Shown one piece after another: positions 1 through 7,384 of a DNA stretch of 16,586 nt (positions are counted from its first letter, which is position 1; each line of letters opens with the position of its first letter). The position numbers were made by a program, and so were the translations under genes. The stretch comes from CAYLLT01 sp964591605 (GTDB lineage: Bacteria; Planctomycetota; Phycisphaerae; UBA1845; PWPN01), in assembly GCA_964591605.1 (NCBI GenBank), contig CAZQEN010000158.1, positions 1 through 16,586 on the forward strand, in the 5' to 3' direction. The notes under the pieces are model-generated. The model had not been told where the DNA came from. It did no database searches and saw nothing but the letters and a program-made list of their open reading frames with translations.

Positions 1-13
1 TGGGTTCGATCAT
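1..13 (-). CDS. Possible 5' end of a gene running off the left edge
   Basis: On the minus strand an ATG at 13 is preceded by GAGG with 6 nt spacing, and the frame stays open to the window edge (Met-Ile-Glu-Pro). An in-frame ATG at 28 is an alternative start but has no clear Shine-Dalgarno. The gene lies downstream of, and in the same direction as, the EtfB gene, so an EtfA subunit or another redox partner would be the usual expectation. Only about four codons are visible, so the product cannot be identified from sequence. Confidence 0.3.
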
Positions 14-28
14 ACAGGACCTCGTCAT

Positions 29-191
29 GGGTCGTGGCAAGTTGTGCCTTGTCAGTTGTCCGCTGTCAGTTGTTGCGTCCGTTGTCCATTCGTCCGTAGT
101 GGATACTCGGTCAGCATCAGAGGTAGCACCTGCGACTGCTCGGCCATTCACAACGGACAAACGGACCAGTGACCCCACAACGGACCACGGA
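29..191. repeat. Inverted-repeat intergenic element A (TTGTCCGT / ACGGACAA family)
   Basis: The left arm (about 50-105) is built from short tandem variants of GTCAGTTGTCCG and CCGTTGTCC. The right arm (about 149-192) carries the complementary units ACAACGGAC, ACGGACCA and ACAACGGACCACGGAC. The arms are separated by about 45 nt of unrelated sequence, so RNA from either strand could fold into a long imperfect hairpin. Nearly the same vocabulary recurs at 2817-2985. The right arm stops at the EtfB stop codon, so the element sits between two co-directional genes. Confidence 0.75.
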
Positions 192-1106
192 CTAACCGAT
201 CGTATGATCCACGATCAGCTCGTGAATCATCTTTCGCACGCCCTCGGGCGTGGGCTCGATGCCAGTAAAGCCTTCCTTGGTCAGGACGATGGACTGCACG
301 CGGTGCACCTTGGTCGGCGAGCCGGCCAGGCCGCACCAAGTGAGGTCGGCGCGGATGTCGTCCAGGTTCCACTGCTCGATGACGAGGCCCTTCATCTGGA
401 GAGCCTCCATGCGCCGGCCGACCTGGGCCTCCTTCTGATCGGCTGCCGCCTCGGACATGGCGGCGGCCACTTCGGCCGTGACTTCGGCGAGGGCCCGGCA
501 GCGCTTGTACTGCATCACCTTGCGGGCGGCCGGCGGACGCGGCTGGTTGGCGGTGTCGAGCACGGTCACGAGCACGGGCAGCGGCGTATCGAGGATCTCC
601 CAGCCGTTGCCGACGTTGCGGCGGATGCGGGCGGATTTCGGCGTTGCCTCGATCAGTTGCTCATAGTAGGTGATCTGCGGCAGGCGGAGCTTCTCGGCCA
701 GTTGCGGGCCGACCTGGGCGGTGTCGCCGTCGATGGCCTGCCGGCCGCAGAAGACGAAGTCGTACCGGGCGATCTTGCGAATGGCCTGGCTGAGGATGTA
801 GCTCGTGGCGAGCGTGTCGCTGGCGGCGGCGCGGCGATCGGTGAGGAGGATCACCCGGTCGGCGCCGCGGTAGAGACACTGGCGGAGCACCTCGCACGCG
901 CCGGGCGGACCCATGGTCACGGCGGTCACTGTGCCTCCATAAACTTCCTTGATGGCCAGAGCGGCCTCGAGGGCGTGGAGGTCTTCAGGATTGAAGATGG
1001 CGGGGAGGGCGCCGCGATTCACGGTGCCATCGGGTTTCATGGCGTCCCCCGTGATGCGGCTGGTATCAGGCACCTGCTTGACGCAGACGATGCAATCGTA
1101 GCGCAC
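192..1106 (-). CDS. etfB: Electron transfer flavoprotein, beta subunit (EtfB/FixA family)
   Basis: This 304-residue protein would pair with an alpha subunit to carry electrons between flavin dehydrogenases and an acceptor such as an ETF:quinone oxidoreductase; it acts in the cytoplasm. Near the N-terminus it has the family signature CVKQVPDT (residues 8-15). The nucleotide-binding motif AIDGDTAQVGP begins at residue 124. Typical EtfB/FixA proteins are about 255-290 residues, so this one has a modest C-terminal extension ending in a segment with EGFTGIEPTPEGVRKMI. The start is GTG at 1106, preceded by GGAG with 8 nt spacing, and it places the first beta strand correctly. An alpha subunit would be expected downstream, but only an unidentifiable gene start is visible there, beyond repeat element A. 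The family assignment is secure; the electron donor is unknown. Confidence 0.93.
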   Translation of the reverse strand: MRYDCIVCVKQVPDTSRITGDAMKPDGTVNRGALPAIFNPEDLHALEAALAIKEVYGGTVTAVTMGPPGACEVLRQCLYRGADRVILLTDRRAAASDTLATSYILSQAIRKIARYDFVFCGRQAIDGDTAQVGPQLAEKLRLPQITYYEQLIEATPKSARIRRNVGNGWEILDTPLPVLVTVLDTANQPRPPAARKVMQYKRCRALAEVTAEVAAAMSEAAADQKEAQVGRRMEALQMKGLVIEQWNLDDIRADLTWCGLAGSPTKVHRVQSIVLTKEGFTGIEPTPEGVRKMIHELIVDHTIG

Positions 1107-1304
1107 GGATTCGACTCCGCTGCTGCGATCTCCACTCGTCCGGCCGGAGGCAGATGGTAAATGTCCGCACGCACGGCGTCAACGGTTTGTCATTGGTTTC
1201 GCAGGGAAATCCACACGATTCACCATCGTCATTTGCCACGGTGGCTGCGGCTTCTCACACAGCACGCGCCGAGGGCGGAGCGGGTGGCGCGGGCACCCGG
1301 GATG

Positions 1305-1330
1305 GAGCCCGAAGCGCGAGCGAGGGGTTC
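1305..1330 (+). repeat. 26-nt dispersed repeat D, copy 1
   Basis: The sequence begins GAGCCCGAAGCGCGAGCG and ends AGGGGTTC. It matches the reverse complement of 10223-10248 at 25 of 26 positions, the single difference being G versus A at position 14. Both copies are intergenic and close to gene starts, which suits a REP-like repeat family. Confidence 0.85.
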
Positions 1331-1415
1331 GCAGACAGGCGCACAGTGGCGTGAGCGTCCGGCATGCACTGAAAGCTCCCGATGCGGGGGCGTTGACACC
1401 GCGGCATCCCGGTAT

Positions 1416-1452
1416 GCACCGGCGAGACAGCGGTGCCACCCTCGCGGGCGAG
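1416..1452. repeat. Pair of short hairpins
   Basis: GCACCG (1416-1421) pairs with CGGTGC (1431-1436) across a 9-nt loop. Directly downstream, CTCGC and GCGAG (1441-1452) form a tight 5-bp hairpin. There is no T-run, so a terminator is unlikely; this looks like part of the repeat-rich spacer. Confidence 0.5.
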
Positions 1453-1555
1453 ATGCCCCTGCCCCGGCGACGCGGCACAGAACGTGTTTCAGAAAGGTGC
1501 GGGGCCGCCCGTGCGCACCCGGCGTGCATTCAGGCCGTGCCCCGGGAGACACGTC

Positions 1556-2815
1556 ATGCCCACCCTTTACGGAACCCTGCTTCAGCCACGGACCCCCACG
1601 CAGTGCGACATCGTCCCCCCCTGCCTGGTCGGCATTGCCAACGGCAGAATCTCCGAGGTCAAACCGGGCTCGCCGGCCGGCCGGGACGTGTGCGGCGACG
1701 AGACCTGCTGGATTCTGCCCGGATTCATCGACGCGCACCTGCACCTGCCGCAATGGGATCGCCGCGGGATCGACGGGGCCGCGCTGTTCGACTGGTACGA
1801 AAAGGTGGTCTACCCCGCCGAAGTGCGCTTCAGGGATGTGGCGCTGGCGGAGCAGCTCACCGAGAGCTTTGTGTCCGGCCTGATCGCCGGCGGGACCACG
1901 ACGGCCGCCGTGTTCGGCAGCCCGTTCGCGGCCGCCACCGACAGGTCCTTCAGCGTGTTTGCCCGCCGCGGATTACGGGTGATTCACGGCATGAGCCTGA
2001 GCGACGTGAACTGTCCGCCGGACTTCCGCCAGAAGACTGACCAGGCGCTCGATGAGTCGCGGGCCCTGGCCGCCCAGTGGCACGGGGCCGAGGGCGGGCG
2101 GCTGCAGTACGCATTCAGCCCGCGGACCCCGGTGCTGTGCAGCGAGCGGATGATGCGGGGTGCGGCCGCACTCGCCGACATGCTCAAGTGCTACATTCAG
2201 ACGCACGTGGCCGAGTCGCTGGCCGAGACCAGCGCGGTGCGCGAGAGTTTTCCGGATCGGCTCGATGACGTGGATGTGTTCGCCGAGATGGGCCTGCTCA
2301 CAACGCGGACGCTCCTGGGTCACGGCGTTTTCCTCAACCAGCAACAGCGTCATCAGGTGGCCGAGACGAAGACGGCGCTGGTGCACTGCCCGACGGCCAA
2401 CCTGTTCCTCGAAAGCGGCATGATGGACTACGTGGCCCACCGCTCGGCCGGCATTCGCATGGCCCTGGGCAGCAGCATCGCGGGCGGGCACGATCCGTTC
2501 ATGCCGCGGGTGGCCATCGAGTGTCTGCAGACGGCCAAGGCGGTCAAAGTGCATGCGATGCCGCGGCGGTCGTACGATGTGCCGAGCCCGGCCGAGGCGT
2601 GGTGGCTGCTCACCCGGGGGGCGGCCGAAGCGCTGGGCATGACGGACCGCATCGGGGTGATTCAGGCGGGCTGCGAAGCCGACTGCCTCGTGGTCCGGCC
2701 CGAGCCGTGGATCCGCGAGCTGCCCGCCGAGCAGCAGGTGTCCGCCCTGCTGTACACCATCAGCCCGCAGCAGATCGAGCATGTGTTCATCGCAGGCCGG
2801 CGGGTGGGGCCGTAG
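1556..2815 (+). CDS. Guanine deaminase-like amidohydrolase, catalytic Asp replaced by Ser
   Basis: A 419-residue protein of the metal-dependent amidohydrolase superfamily, closest by eye to guanine deaminase (guanine to xanthine plus ammonia). Visible landmarks are PGFIDAHLHLPQ (55-66, ligands H61 and H63), HVAES (H217, E220), LGHGVFL (H256) and HCPTANLFLESG. Spacing between H217 and H256 (39) and from H256 to residue 307 (51) equals what I recall for human guanine deaminase (H240, H279, D330). Residue 307, where the metal-binding catalytic Asp belongs (usually GTD or GSD), is Ser in LGSSIAGGHD; the nearest Asp is D313. The protein may be inactive, altered in chemistry, or use D313. The start is ATG 1556 with GGGAG 8 nt upstream; the frame is open further upstream but that part is repeat-like. 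It stands divergent from EtfB and precedes a URO-D gene. Confidence 0.85.
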   Translation: MPTLYGTLLQPRTPTQCDIVPPCLVGIANGRISEVKPGSPAGRDVCGDETCWILPGFIDAHLHLPQWDRRGIDGAALFDWYEKVVYPAEVRFRDVALAEQLTESFVSGLIAGGTTTAAVFGSPFAAATDRSFSVFARRGLRVIHGMSLSDVNCPPDFRQKTDQALDESRALAAQWHGAEGGRLQYAFSPRTPVLCSERMMRGAAALADMLKCYIQTHVAESLAETSAVRESFPDRLDDVDVFAEMGLLTTRTLLGHGVFLNQQQRHQVAETKTALVHCPTANLFLESGMMDYVAHRSAGIRMALGSSIAGGHDPFMPRVAIECLQTAKAVKVHAMPRRSYDVPSPAEAWWLLTRGAAEALGMTDRIGVIQAGCEADCLVVRPEPWIRELPAEQQVSALLYTISPQQIEHVFIAGRRVGP

Positions 2816-2986
2816 TCTTTTGTCCGTTGTCAGTCGTGGGGTTGGTTTGTCGGTTTGTCAGTGGTTGGTTACGTTGTGCAATCAGCGGCTCGCGGTGCAC
2901 ATGAGAATCCCGTCGCGCACAACTGACAAAAGGACCAATAACCCAACAACGGAGCACGGACCACGGACAACTGACAACTGACCTCT
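2816..2986. repeat. Inverted-repeat intergenic element B (TTGTCCGT / ACGGACAA family)
   Basis: The left arm (2817-2870) contains TTTTGTCCGTTGTCAGTCG and further GTTTGTC units. The right arm (2919-2983) contains ACAACTGACAAAAGGACC, ACAACGGAGC, ACGGACCACGGACAACTG and a terminal ACAACTGAC. The arms flank about 48 nt of unrelated spacer. The build (tandem short units, spacer, inverted tandem units) and the wording match element A at 29-191. It fills the gap between the amidohydrolase and the URO-D gene on the same strand. Confidence 0.75.
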
Positions 2987-3003
2987 CCGACGTGGGGCGT
3001 GGC

Positions 3004-4176
3004 ATGAACGGCGATACCTGGACCAGTCGCAGGCGCGTGGAGACGACGCTCGACCACCGCGAGCCGGACCGCGTGCCGTACGACCTGGGCGGGTCGATCC
3101 TCACCGGCATCCACGAGAAGGCCTATCGACGGCTGCGCGCGCACCTGGGGCTGCCGGCCGTCGAAGTCGAGATCGAAGACCCGATTCAGGGTTTGGCCAA
3201 GGTCCATGAGGACGTGAAGCAGACGCTCGAGGTCGACGTGTACGGCCTCAATCCCGGCCCGGCCAGCGGCTGGGTCGCCCGGTGCTGGTGTGAGGAGGGC
3301 TATCAGAAACTCATCGACGAGTGGGGCATCGAGTGGTGGAAGCCGCAGGACGGCGGGCTCTACTACGATATGCGGCGCCACCCCCTCGCCGGCGTCGAAA
3401 GCGTCCGCGAGTTGAAGACCTGCAGGTTTCCCGATCCGCTCGACCCCGGCCGCTACGTCAACCTCGCGCGTGACGCCGACGAACTCATGAACCGCCGGCA
3501 GGTGGCGTATATTCTCGGGCGCAACGCGCCGGGTATCTTCGAGATCGCCCTGTGGGTCCGCGGGTTCGAGAACTTTTACTGCGACATGCTCGAAAACCCC
3601 GCTCTGGCAGAGGCCCTGCTCGACATCGTCTGCGAAAACAAGATGAAATACTGGCGGCGGGCCCTGGAGCTGGTCGGCGACAACGTGATGATGGTCTCCG
3701 AGGCCGACGATCTGGCCAGCCAGGACCGGCTGCTGATTTCGCCCGAGCTGTACCGCAAGCTGATCAAGCCGCGGCACGCGCGGCTCTTCTCGTTCATCAA
3801 AAAGTGCACCGACGCCGACGTGAAGATCTTCTATCACTGCTGCGGCGACATCGCCCCGCTGATTCCCGATCTGATCGAGTCAGGGATCGACATCCTCAAT
3901 CCCGTTCAGGTCAGCTCCAAGCACATGAACACGCGAGAGCTCAAGCGGCTCTACGGTCGCGAGCTGACGTTCTATGGCGGCGGCGTGGATACCCAGCGCG
4001 TGCTGCCCTTCGGTACCCCGCAGGAGGTCCGCGACGAGGTGCATCGCCGCATCGACGACCTGGCTCCGGGCGGGGGCTTCATCTTCAACACCGTCCACAA
4101 CATTCAGGCCGACGTCCCCCCCGAAAACATCATGGCCATGCGCGAAGCCCTGGCCGATTACGGCGTGTACGCGTGA
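3004..4176 (+). CDS. URO-D family protein 1 (uroporphyrinogen decarboxylase / methyltransferase fold)
   Basis: A 390-residue cytoplasmic protein with the REPDRVP opening typical of the expanded URO-D family. It lacks the RQAGRYL-type motif of true haem-pathway HemE, so it is not expected to make coproporphyrinogen. The fold is shared with cobalamin-linked methyltransferases (MtaA, MtbA, CmuA). YHCCGDI (H278, C279, C280) corresponds to their His-x-Cys zinc site. The third ligand position appears to be in NTVHNIQADVPPENI, with H365 where those enzymes use Cys. The substrate is unknown; methyl transfer is inference. The start is ATG 3004 with GGGG 6 nt upstream; a GTG at 2992 would add four residues. 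The start lies inside a short sequence (CCGACGTGGGG) that recurs at 11660 and 11938, so the leader may be repeat-derived. Confidence 0.85.
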   Translation: MNGDTWTSRRRVETTLDHREPDRVPYDLGGSILTGIHEKAYRRLRAHLGLPAVEVEIEDPIQGLAKVHEDVKQTLEVDVYGLNPGPASGWVARCWCEEGYQKLIDEWGIEWWKPQDGGLYYDMRRHPLAGVESVRELKTCRFPDPLDPGRYVNLARDADELMNRRQVAYILGRNAPGIFEIALWVRGFENFYCDMLENPALAEALLDIVCENKMKYWRRALELVGDNVMMVSEADDLASQDRLLISPELYRKLIKPRHARLFSFIKKCTDADVKIFYHCCGDIAPLIPDLIESGIDILNPVQVSSKHMNTRELKRLYGRELTFYGGGVDTQRVLPFGTPQEVRDEVHRRIDDLAPGGGFIFNTVHNIQADVPPENIMAMREALADYGVYA

Positions 4177-4358
4177 AGGCGCTGTCTCGAGCCAGGGTGA
4201 GACGGGGACCGCAGGCCGTTTCCCCGGAGTCGCGCCATCGACCACTCGTTGCCGATCAGGTACGCGCTCGCCAGACCCCGAAAGCCCTGGCTGCTCGCCG
4301 GAGCCGCCCGCGGTTGGCCGGGTGAAACAGGTATCATGGAGCTGAGGAGGTCGGCCGG
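4177..4358. other. Intergenic spacer after URO-D 1
   Basis: The spacer holds a 6-bp stem, CGGGGA (4203-4208) with TCCCCG (4221-4226), and no T-run, so it is at best a weak terminator for URO-D 1. The 3' end carries a strong ribosome binding site, GAGGAGG at 4344-4350, for the small gene that starts at 4359. No other coding signal is seen. Confidence 0.4.
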
Positions 4359-4571
4359 ATGAGTCTGTTCGATGAGATCCGTCTGGACACGTCGGTGACG
4401 ACCCTTGGCACGCTCGATGACGAAGGGGACGACCGAGCCTGCTGGCGACAGAAAACTCCTCAGGAGCGGCTGGAGGTGTCAGAGTGGTATCGGCAGGTCG
4501 CCTGTGGCTATGACCCGGAGACCGCCCGACTTCAAAGAGTTCTTGAGTTTGCTGAACGCTCATGGGGTTGA
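4359..4571 (+). CDS. Small hypothetical protein that accompanies AbiEii-type nucleotidyltransferases
   Basis: A 70-residue acidic soluble protein of unknown function. Its segments QKTPQERLEVSEWYRQ (about 31-46) and GYDPETARLQRVLE (about 50-63) resemble, from memory, small proteins encoded directly ahead of AbiEii/MNT nucleotidyltransferases in many genomes. The context agrees: the next frame, starting inside this gene at 4510, opens like such a nucleotidyltransferase. Those pairs are often viewed as toxin-antitoxin-like, but a role for this component is not established. A strong Shine-Dalgarno (GAGGAGG, 8 nt spacing) supports the start. The gene looks complete although its partner is broken, so it may be an orphan remnant. 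Confidence 0.72.
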   Translation: MSLFDEIRLDTSVTTLGTLDDEGDDRACWRQKTPQERLEVSEWYRQVACGYDPETARLQRVLEFAERSWG

Positions 4572-4650
4572 GTATCTGCTGATCGGTGGATACGCGGTCC
4601 GGGTTCAGGGCCGCCGCAGTTCCACCCGGGTGCCCGGCCCGATGACGTGA
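4510..4650 (+). pseudogene. Truncated AbiEii-type nucleotidyltransferase (5' remnant)
   Basis: The frame starts at ATG 4510, overlapping the upstream small gene by 62 nt. Residues 5-30 read DFKEFLSLLNAHGVEYLLIG and continue GGYAV, which is the classic opening of MNT/AbiEii nucleotidyltransferases. Family resemblance stops after GGYAV at about 4600. The remaining residues to the stop at 4648-4650 are read out of the opposite-strand glycosidase-like gene, whose stop codon is at 4605-4607. The catalytic Asp pair that should follow within about 15 residues, and the rest of the usual 150-200-residue protein, are absent. This is a 5' stub left by a deletion or insertion event. Confidence 0.75.
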
Positions 4651-6146
4651 CCGGGGTACCGCGGCCGGCCGGCGCGGGGGGCGTGGAACCAGAAACGGGA
4701 GGGATCGTCGCGGACGCCGGTGATGTGCAGATTCACGGCGCGATTCCGCGGCAGGTCCGCAAATCGAAGCGTGACGATGTTGCCGCCGTCAAACTCGACT
4801 GTGCGGGGATGCTCGCCGGACTCCAGCGTGTAATGCCCGGGCGTCGTGGCACTGAGGGGGTCGAGACGCTTGGAAAACACAAGTTCGACGCTGGCCGCTG
4901 CGTCCTGCAGCGTGGTCTCGACGAGCCGTGGCGGGTCTTCGTAGATGAAGCGGCTGATCGAGTATTCGTAGATGCCCAGCCCGTGGTAGCCGCGATCCCG
5001 GGCGGCGGCGTGGGCCTCTCGCAGCCAGTCGAGCGAGCGCCGCATGGCTTCGTCGGAGCCCGAATCGGTGAGGATGCCGACCCGCAGATCGGGCACCTGC
5101 CGGCGCAGCTCCCGGAGAAACGGTTCGTAGCTGCGCACGTGCTCGGTGGGCCGGAGATCCGCCCGGAGCCAGTCGGGCCAGTGCGCCTGAAGATAGAAGC
5201 AGTCCCATTCCACGGCGCGGGCAAGCAGCGCGGCGTCGTGGCCGTTGCATTCGCGCACCTGGGCCAGCCCGTCGCGCTGGCCCAGGGCGAGCATGCTGCC
5301 CGCGAGTCCGACCTGCGGGGCGATCTCGGCGATGCCCTCATAGACCTGGCCGAGGAACCGGGCCATCGATCGGGCGCGGAACGTCACCCAGGCCTGGTAG
5401 CGCGGCCGATCCTGCCGCCAGTAGAACGGGCTCTCCGCGTTGCCAAAATCGGGGATCTCGCGAAAGGCCGGGTACTCCTGCGCGAACAACTCGCGGCATG
5501 CGGCACAGACGCAGCCGTAGGTCGGGCTCTCCGGGCCGGGCAGGTCGCCCAGGAATGCCTCAATGACGAGGGCCAGATCAGTGCGGCCCGGGCTCGACTC
5601 GGCGTAGAAACGCGGGCGGAACCGCTCGAGCAGCGGACGCGCATACGTCTTGTGCCAGGCGATCAGCTCAGGACGGTTGGGACAGTAGAACTTCGGGTTC
5701 GCGTCACTTCGTTGCGGGCCTGAGGCGAACACCTGCAGGGCCGAGTCAGGCGGGGCAGGACGGCACGAGGCGGGCGAATAGATGATCGTGCCCCACAACT
5801 GCAGCACGACGGCGAGCCCCTCGGCGCGGAGAGCCTGAGCCAGTTCGGGCGTGAGGCTGTGGGCGTAGCCGATGACCCAGGAGAAGCCGGCGTGCCGGAT
5901 CTCCTTGGCGATGCCGCGCGGACTGCGATCGCGATAGTAGGGGGCGAGCCCGTAGTCGATCATCGTGCCGAGGCCTTCGAGCTTCTCAAATGGCAGCGAG
6001 ACCTGCCGGCCCGTGTGTCGACTGATCGGTGATGCCGCGGGGGTGAGTGGTGTCTGCCCCGCGACCGGCGCCGGCCCGGCCTCGAGCGCGATCGCTGCGG
6101 CCACCGCAACCAGGAGCTGGACGGACCTCAATCGACGCTCACGCAC
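4605..6146 (-). CDS. Secreted TIM-barrel glycosidase-like protein with C-terminal Ig-like domain
   Basis: A 513-residue protein with an N-terminal signal peptide: basic MRERRLR, then a hydrophobic stretch, with likely cleavage after PVAGQ near residue 30. The body looks like a glycoside-hydrolase-type barrel of a poorly characterised planctomycete family. It contains a CxCxxC site (C212, C214, C217; CVCAACRELF) that could bind metal. Acid candidates are scattered (YAESSPG, VIEAFLGD, GIYEYS) and I cannot name the catalytic pair. The last roughly 100 residues, from ASVELVFSKRLDPLSATTP, resemble bacterial Ig-like/SbsA-type beta domains. The start is GTG 6146, overlapping the end of the URO-D 2 gene by 8 nt, which indicates translational coupling. 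The 3' end abuts the truncated nucleotidyltransferase. Substrate unknown. Confidence 0.72.
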   Translation of the reverse strand: MRERRLRSVQLLVAVAAAIALEAGPAPVAGQTPLTPAASPISRHTGRQVSLPFEKLEGLGTMIDYGLAPYYRDRSPRGIAKEIRHAGFSWVIGYAHSLTPELAQALRAEGLAVVLQLWGTIIYSPASCRPAPPDSALQVFASGPQRSDANPKFYCPNRPELIAWHKTYARPLLERFRPRFYAESSPGRTDLALVIEAFLGDLPGPESPTYGCVCAACRELFAQEYPAFREIPDFGNAESPFYWRQDRPRYQAWVTFRARSMARFLGQVYEGIAEIAPQVGLAGSMLALGQRDGLAQVRECNGHDAALLARAVEWDCFYLQAHWPDWLRADLRPTEHVRSYEPFLRELRRQVPDLRVGILTDSGSDEAMRRSLDWLREAHAAARDRGYHGLGIYEYSISRFIYEDPPRLVETTLQDAAASVELVFSKRLDPLSATTPGHYTLESGEHPRTVEFDGGNIVTLRFADLPRNRAVNLHITGVRDDPSRFWFHAPRAGRPRYPGHVIGPGTRVELRRP

Positions 6147-7377
6147 GGCCGGCTCCGCACTCCTGGGCGCACACCTGTTCCCAGAGATCGAGCATCTCCT
6201 GCGGATCGGGCCACTCGCCCTCGCTCATGTCCATTCCGCACATGCGCGGCTGAAAGATGAGCGTCTGCGTCGCGCCGCGCAGGCTGCGGGCGGTGCGGCG
6301 GAAGTAGTCGGGCACGGATTCATCCGCGCTGCGGACGGGCCCGCCGTAGCAGAATGTCCGATGCCGGGCGAGCTCGGGGGCGAGACGGTCGAAGTGATAG
6401 TACTGTGGCTCACCGAAGTTGATGCCGCGGATCTCGCGAGCCTCCAGATAGAAGCGGATCTGATGGGAGATGTTGCCGCAACTGTGCACCCAGCCGCCGC
6501 TGAACGGGGCCAGGCAGGCCCGCACGTAGGGAAGCGAAAACTCCTCGTACTGCTGCGGGGAGATCATGATGCTGACGTCATCGACCACCCGGGCCCCGCC
6601 GCCCTCCATGTACATCGCCCCGTGATAGCCGCCGTCGAGCGGTTCGCCGAGTTCCGCCTTGAGCCGCCGCGTCAGGCGGACGTAGACCTCGACGATGATC
6701 GCCATCAGGCGGTGGAAGTACTCCGGCTCTTCGATCATCTCGATGAACGCTTCTTCGTGGCGCAGCAGGAACATCGTATTCATCGGCCCCTGAAGGTCCG
6801 GCATGAACAGATGCACGTCGGGCACGTCGCGCAGGGCCGCGCGGGCCATCTGGATGAACTCGATCACCCGCGGGATGAGGCCGAGCTGATCGACCCGGTC
6901 GAGGGGGATCTCCAGCAGCGCCTCGCGCGGGGGCCGGTCCTGGACCCAGGGCATGTCGTTTTCACCCATGCCGATCGAGCAGCCGAATACGCTGGCCAGC
7001 GTGCCGACGCCGTAATTGGGGCGAAAGGAAAGCTGGGCATCGCTGGGCGTGCGGGCCCAGCCGATCATGTCCCAGAGCGACTCGATCAGCATCTTTTCGG
7101 GGTCCTCGAACTGCTCACGGAGCGTGTAGTGGTCGAAGCCGTGGTATTCGGGCACGGCCGGGCCGCCGCGGAGCTGGTGTTCGCAGAGCCGCAGGTGCTG
7201 GGGGCCGACGCGCTCGGGAACGATCCGCGATTCGCTGCGCCCCAGCAGAATCGGCACGCGGTCCGGCCGCTCACCGCGCCACACGCACGCCTGCCGGCGC
7301 CGGCCCTGCTGCAGGCGGTCTGTGTCGGGAGCAAGCAGATCGAGCAGATAGTCGAGTTGCGGATACATGCGGGCCAT
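6139..7377 (-). CDS. URO-D family protein 2 (uroporphyrinogen decarboxylase / methyltransferase fold)
   Basis: A 412-residue cytoplasmic protein with the WRGERPDRVPIL opening of the non-HemE URO-D family. WVHSCGN supplies H298 and C300, and PRMCGMD supplies C380; together they match the His-x-Cys...Cys zinc site of MtaA/MtbA-type methyltransferases more closely than URO-D 1 does. HemE active-site motifs are absent. Methyl transfer is therefore possible but unproven, and no corrinoid-binding protein is encoded in the window. The start is ATG 7377; an ATG three codons downstream, with AGGA 8 nt ahead of it, is a reasonable alternative. It overlaps the secreted glycosidase-like gene at its 3' end, so the two are probably co-expressed. 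It lies downstream of the DUF4838 gene, separated by repeat element C. Confidence 0.85.
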   Translation of the reverse strand: MARMYPQLDYLLDLLAPDTDRLQQGRRRQACVWRGERPDRVPILLGRSESRIVPERVGPQHLRLCEHQLRGGPAVPEYHGFDHYTLREQFEDPEKMLIESLWDMIGWARTPSDAQLSFRPNYGVGTLASVFGCSIGMGENDMPWVQDRPPREALLEIPLDRVDQLGLIPRVIEFIQMARAALRDVPDVHLFMPDLQGPMNTMFLLRHEEAFIEMIEEPEYFHRLMAIIVEVYVRLTRRLKAELGEPLDGGYHGAMYMEGGGARVVDDVSIMISPQQYEEFSLPYVRACLAPFSGGWVHSCGNISHQIRFYLEAREIRGINFGEPQYYHFDRLAPELARHRTFCYGGPVRSADESVPDYFRRTARSLRGATQTLIFQPRMCGMDMSEGEWPDPQEMLDLWEQVCAQECGAGRA

Positions 7378-7384
7378 CCTGGTG

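Larger units (their letters stand above)
1107..1555. other. Divergent intergenic region between EtfB and the amidohydrolase
   Basis: This 449-bp stretch separates two divergently transcribed genes, so promoters for both should lie here, but no convincing -35/-10 pair stands out in the GC-rich sequence. It holds one copy of the 26-nt repeat D (1305-1330) and a cluster of small hairpins (1416-1452). Several frames stay open across it, as expected from base composition, and none shows family resemblance to a protein. Confidence 0.7.

Noticed and set aside
27..1160. 377-codon plus-strand open frame opposite EtfB
   Set aside because: It lies antisense to a clear EtfB gene, has no recognisable family features, and is the kind of long shadow frame that high GC produces.
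1433..1555. N-terminal extension of the amidohydrolase
   Set aside because: The extra 41 residues are Pro/Arg/Cys-rich, overlap hairpin repeats and lack family resemblance. ATG 1556 has a Shine-Dalgarno and gives the usual family length.
2816..2986. Possible CRISPR array in the TTGTCCGT element
   Set aside because: The units are about 8-16 nt, variable, adjacent and inverted across the gap. There are no regular repeats with unique 30-40 nt spacers, and no cas genes.
3004..4176. Haem-pathway uroporphyrinogen decarboxylase (HemE)
   Set aside because: The RQAGRYL-type N-terminal motif and other HemE active-site residues are absent. The His-Cys site points to the methyltransferase-like branch.
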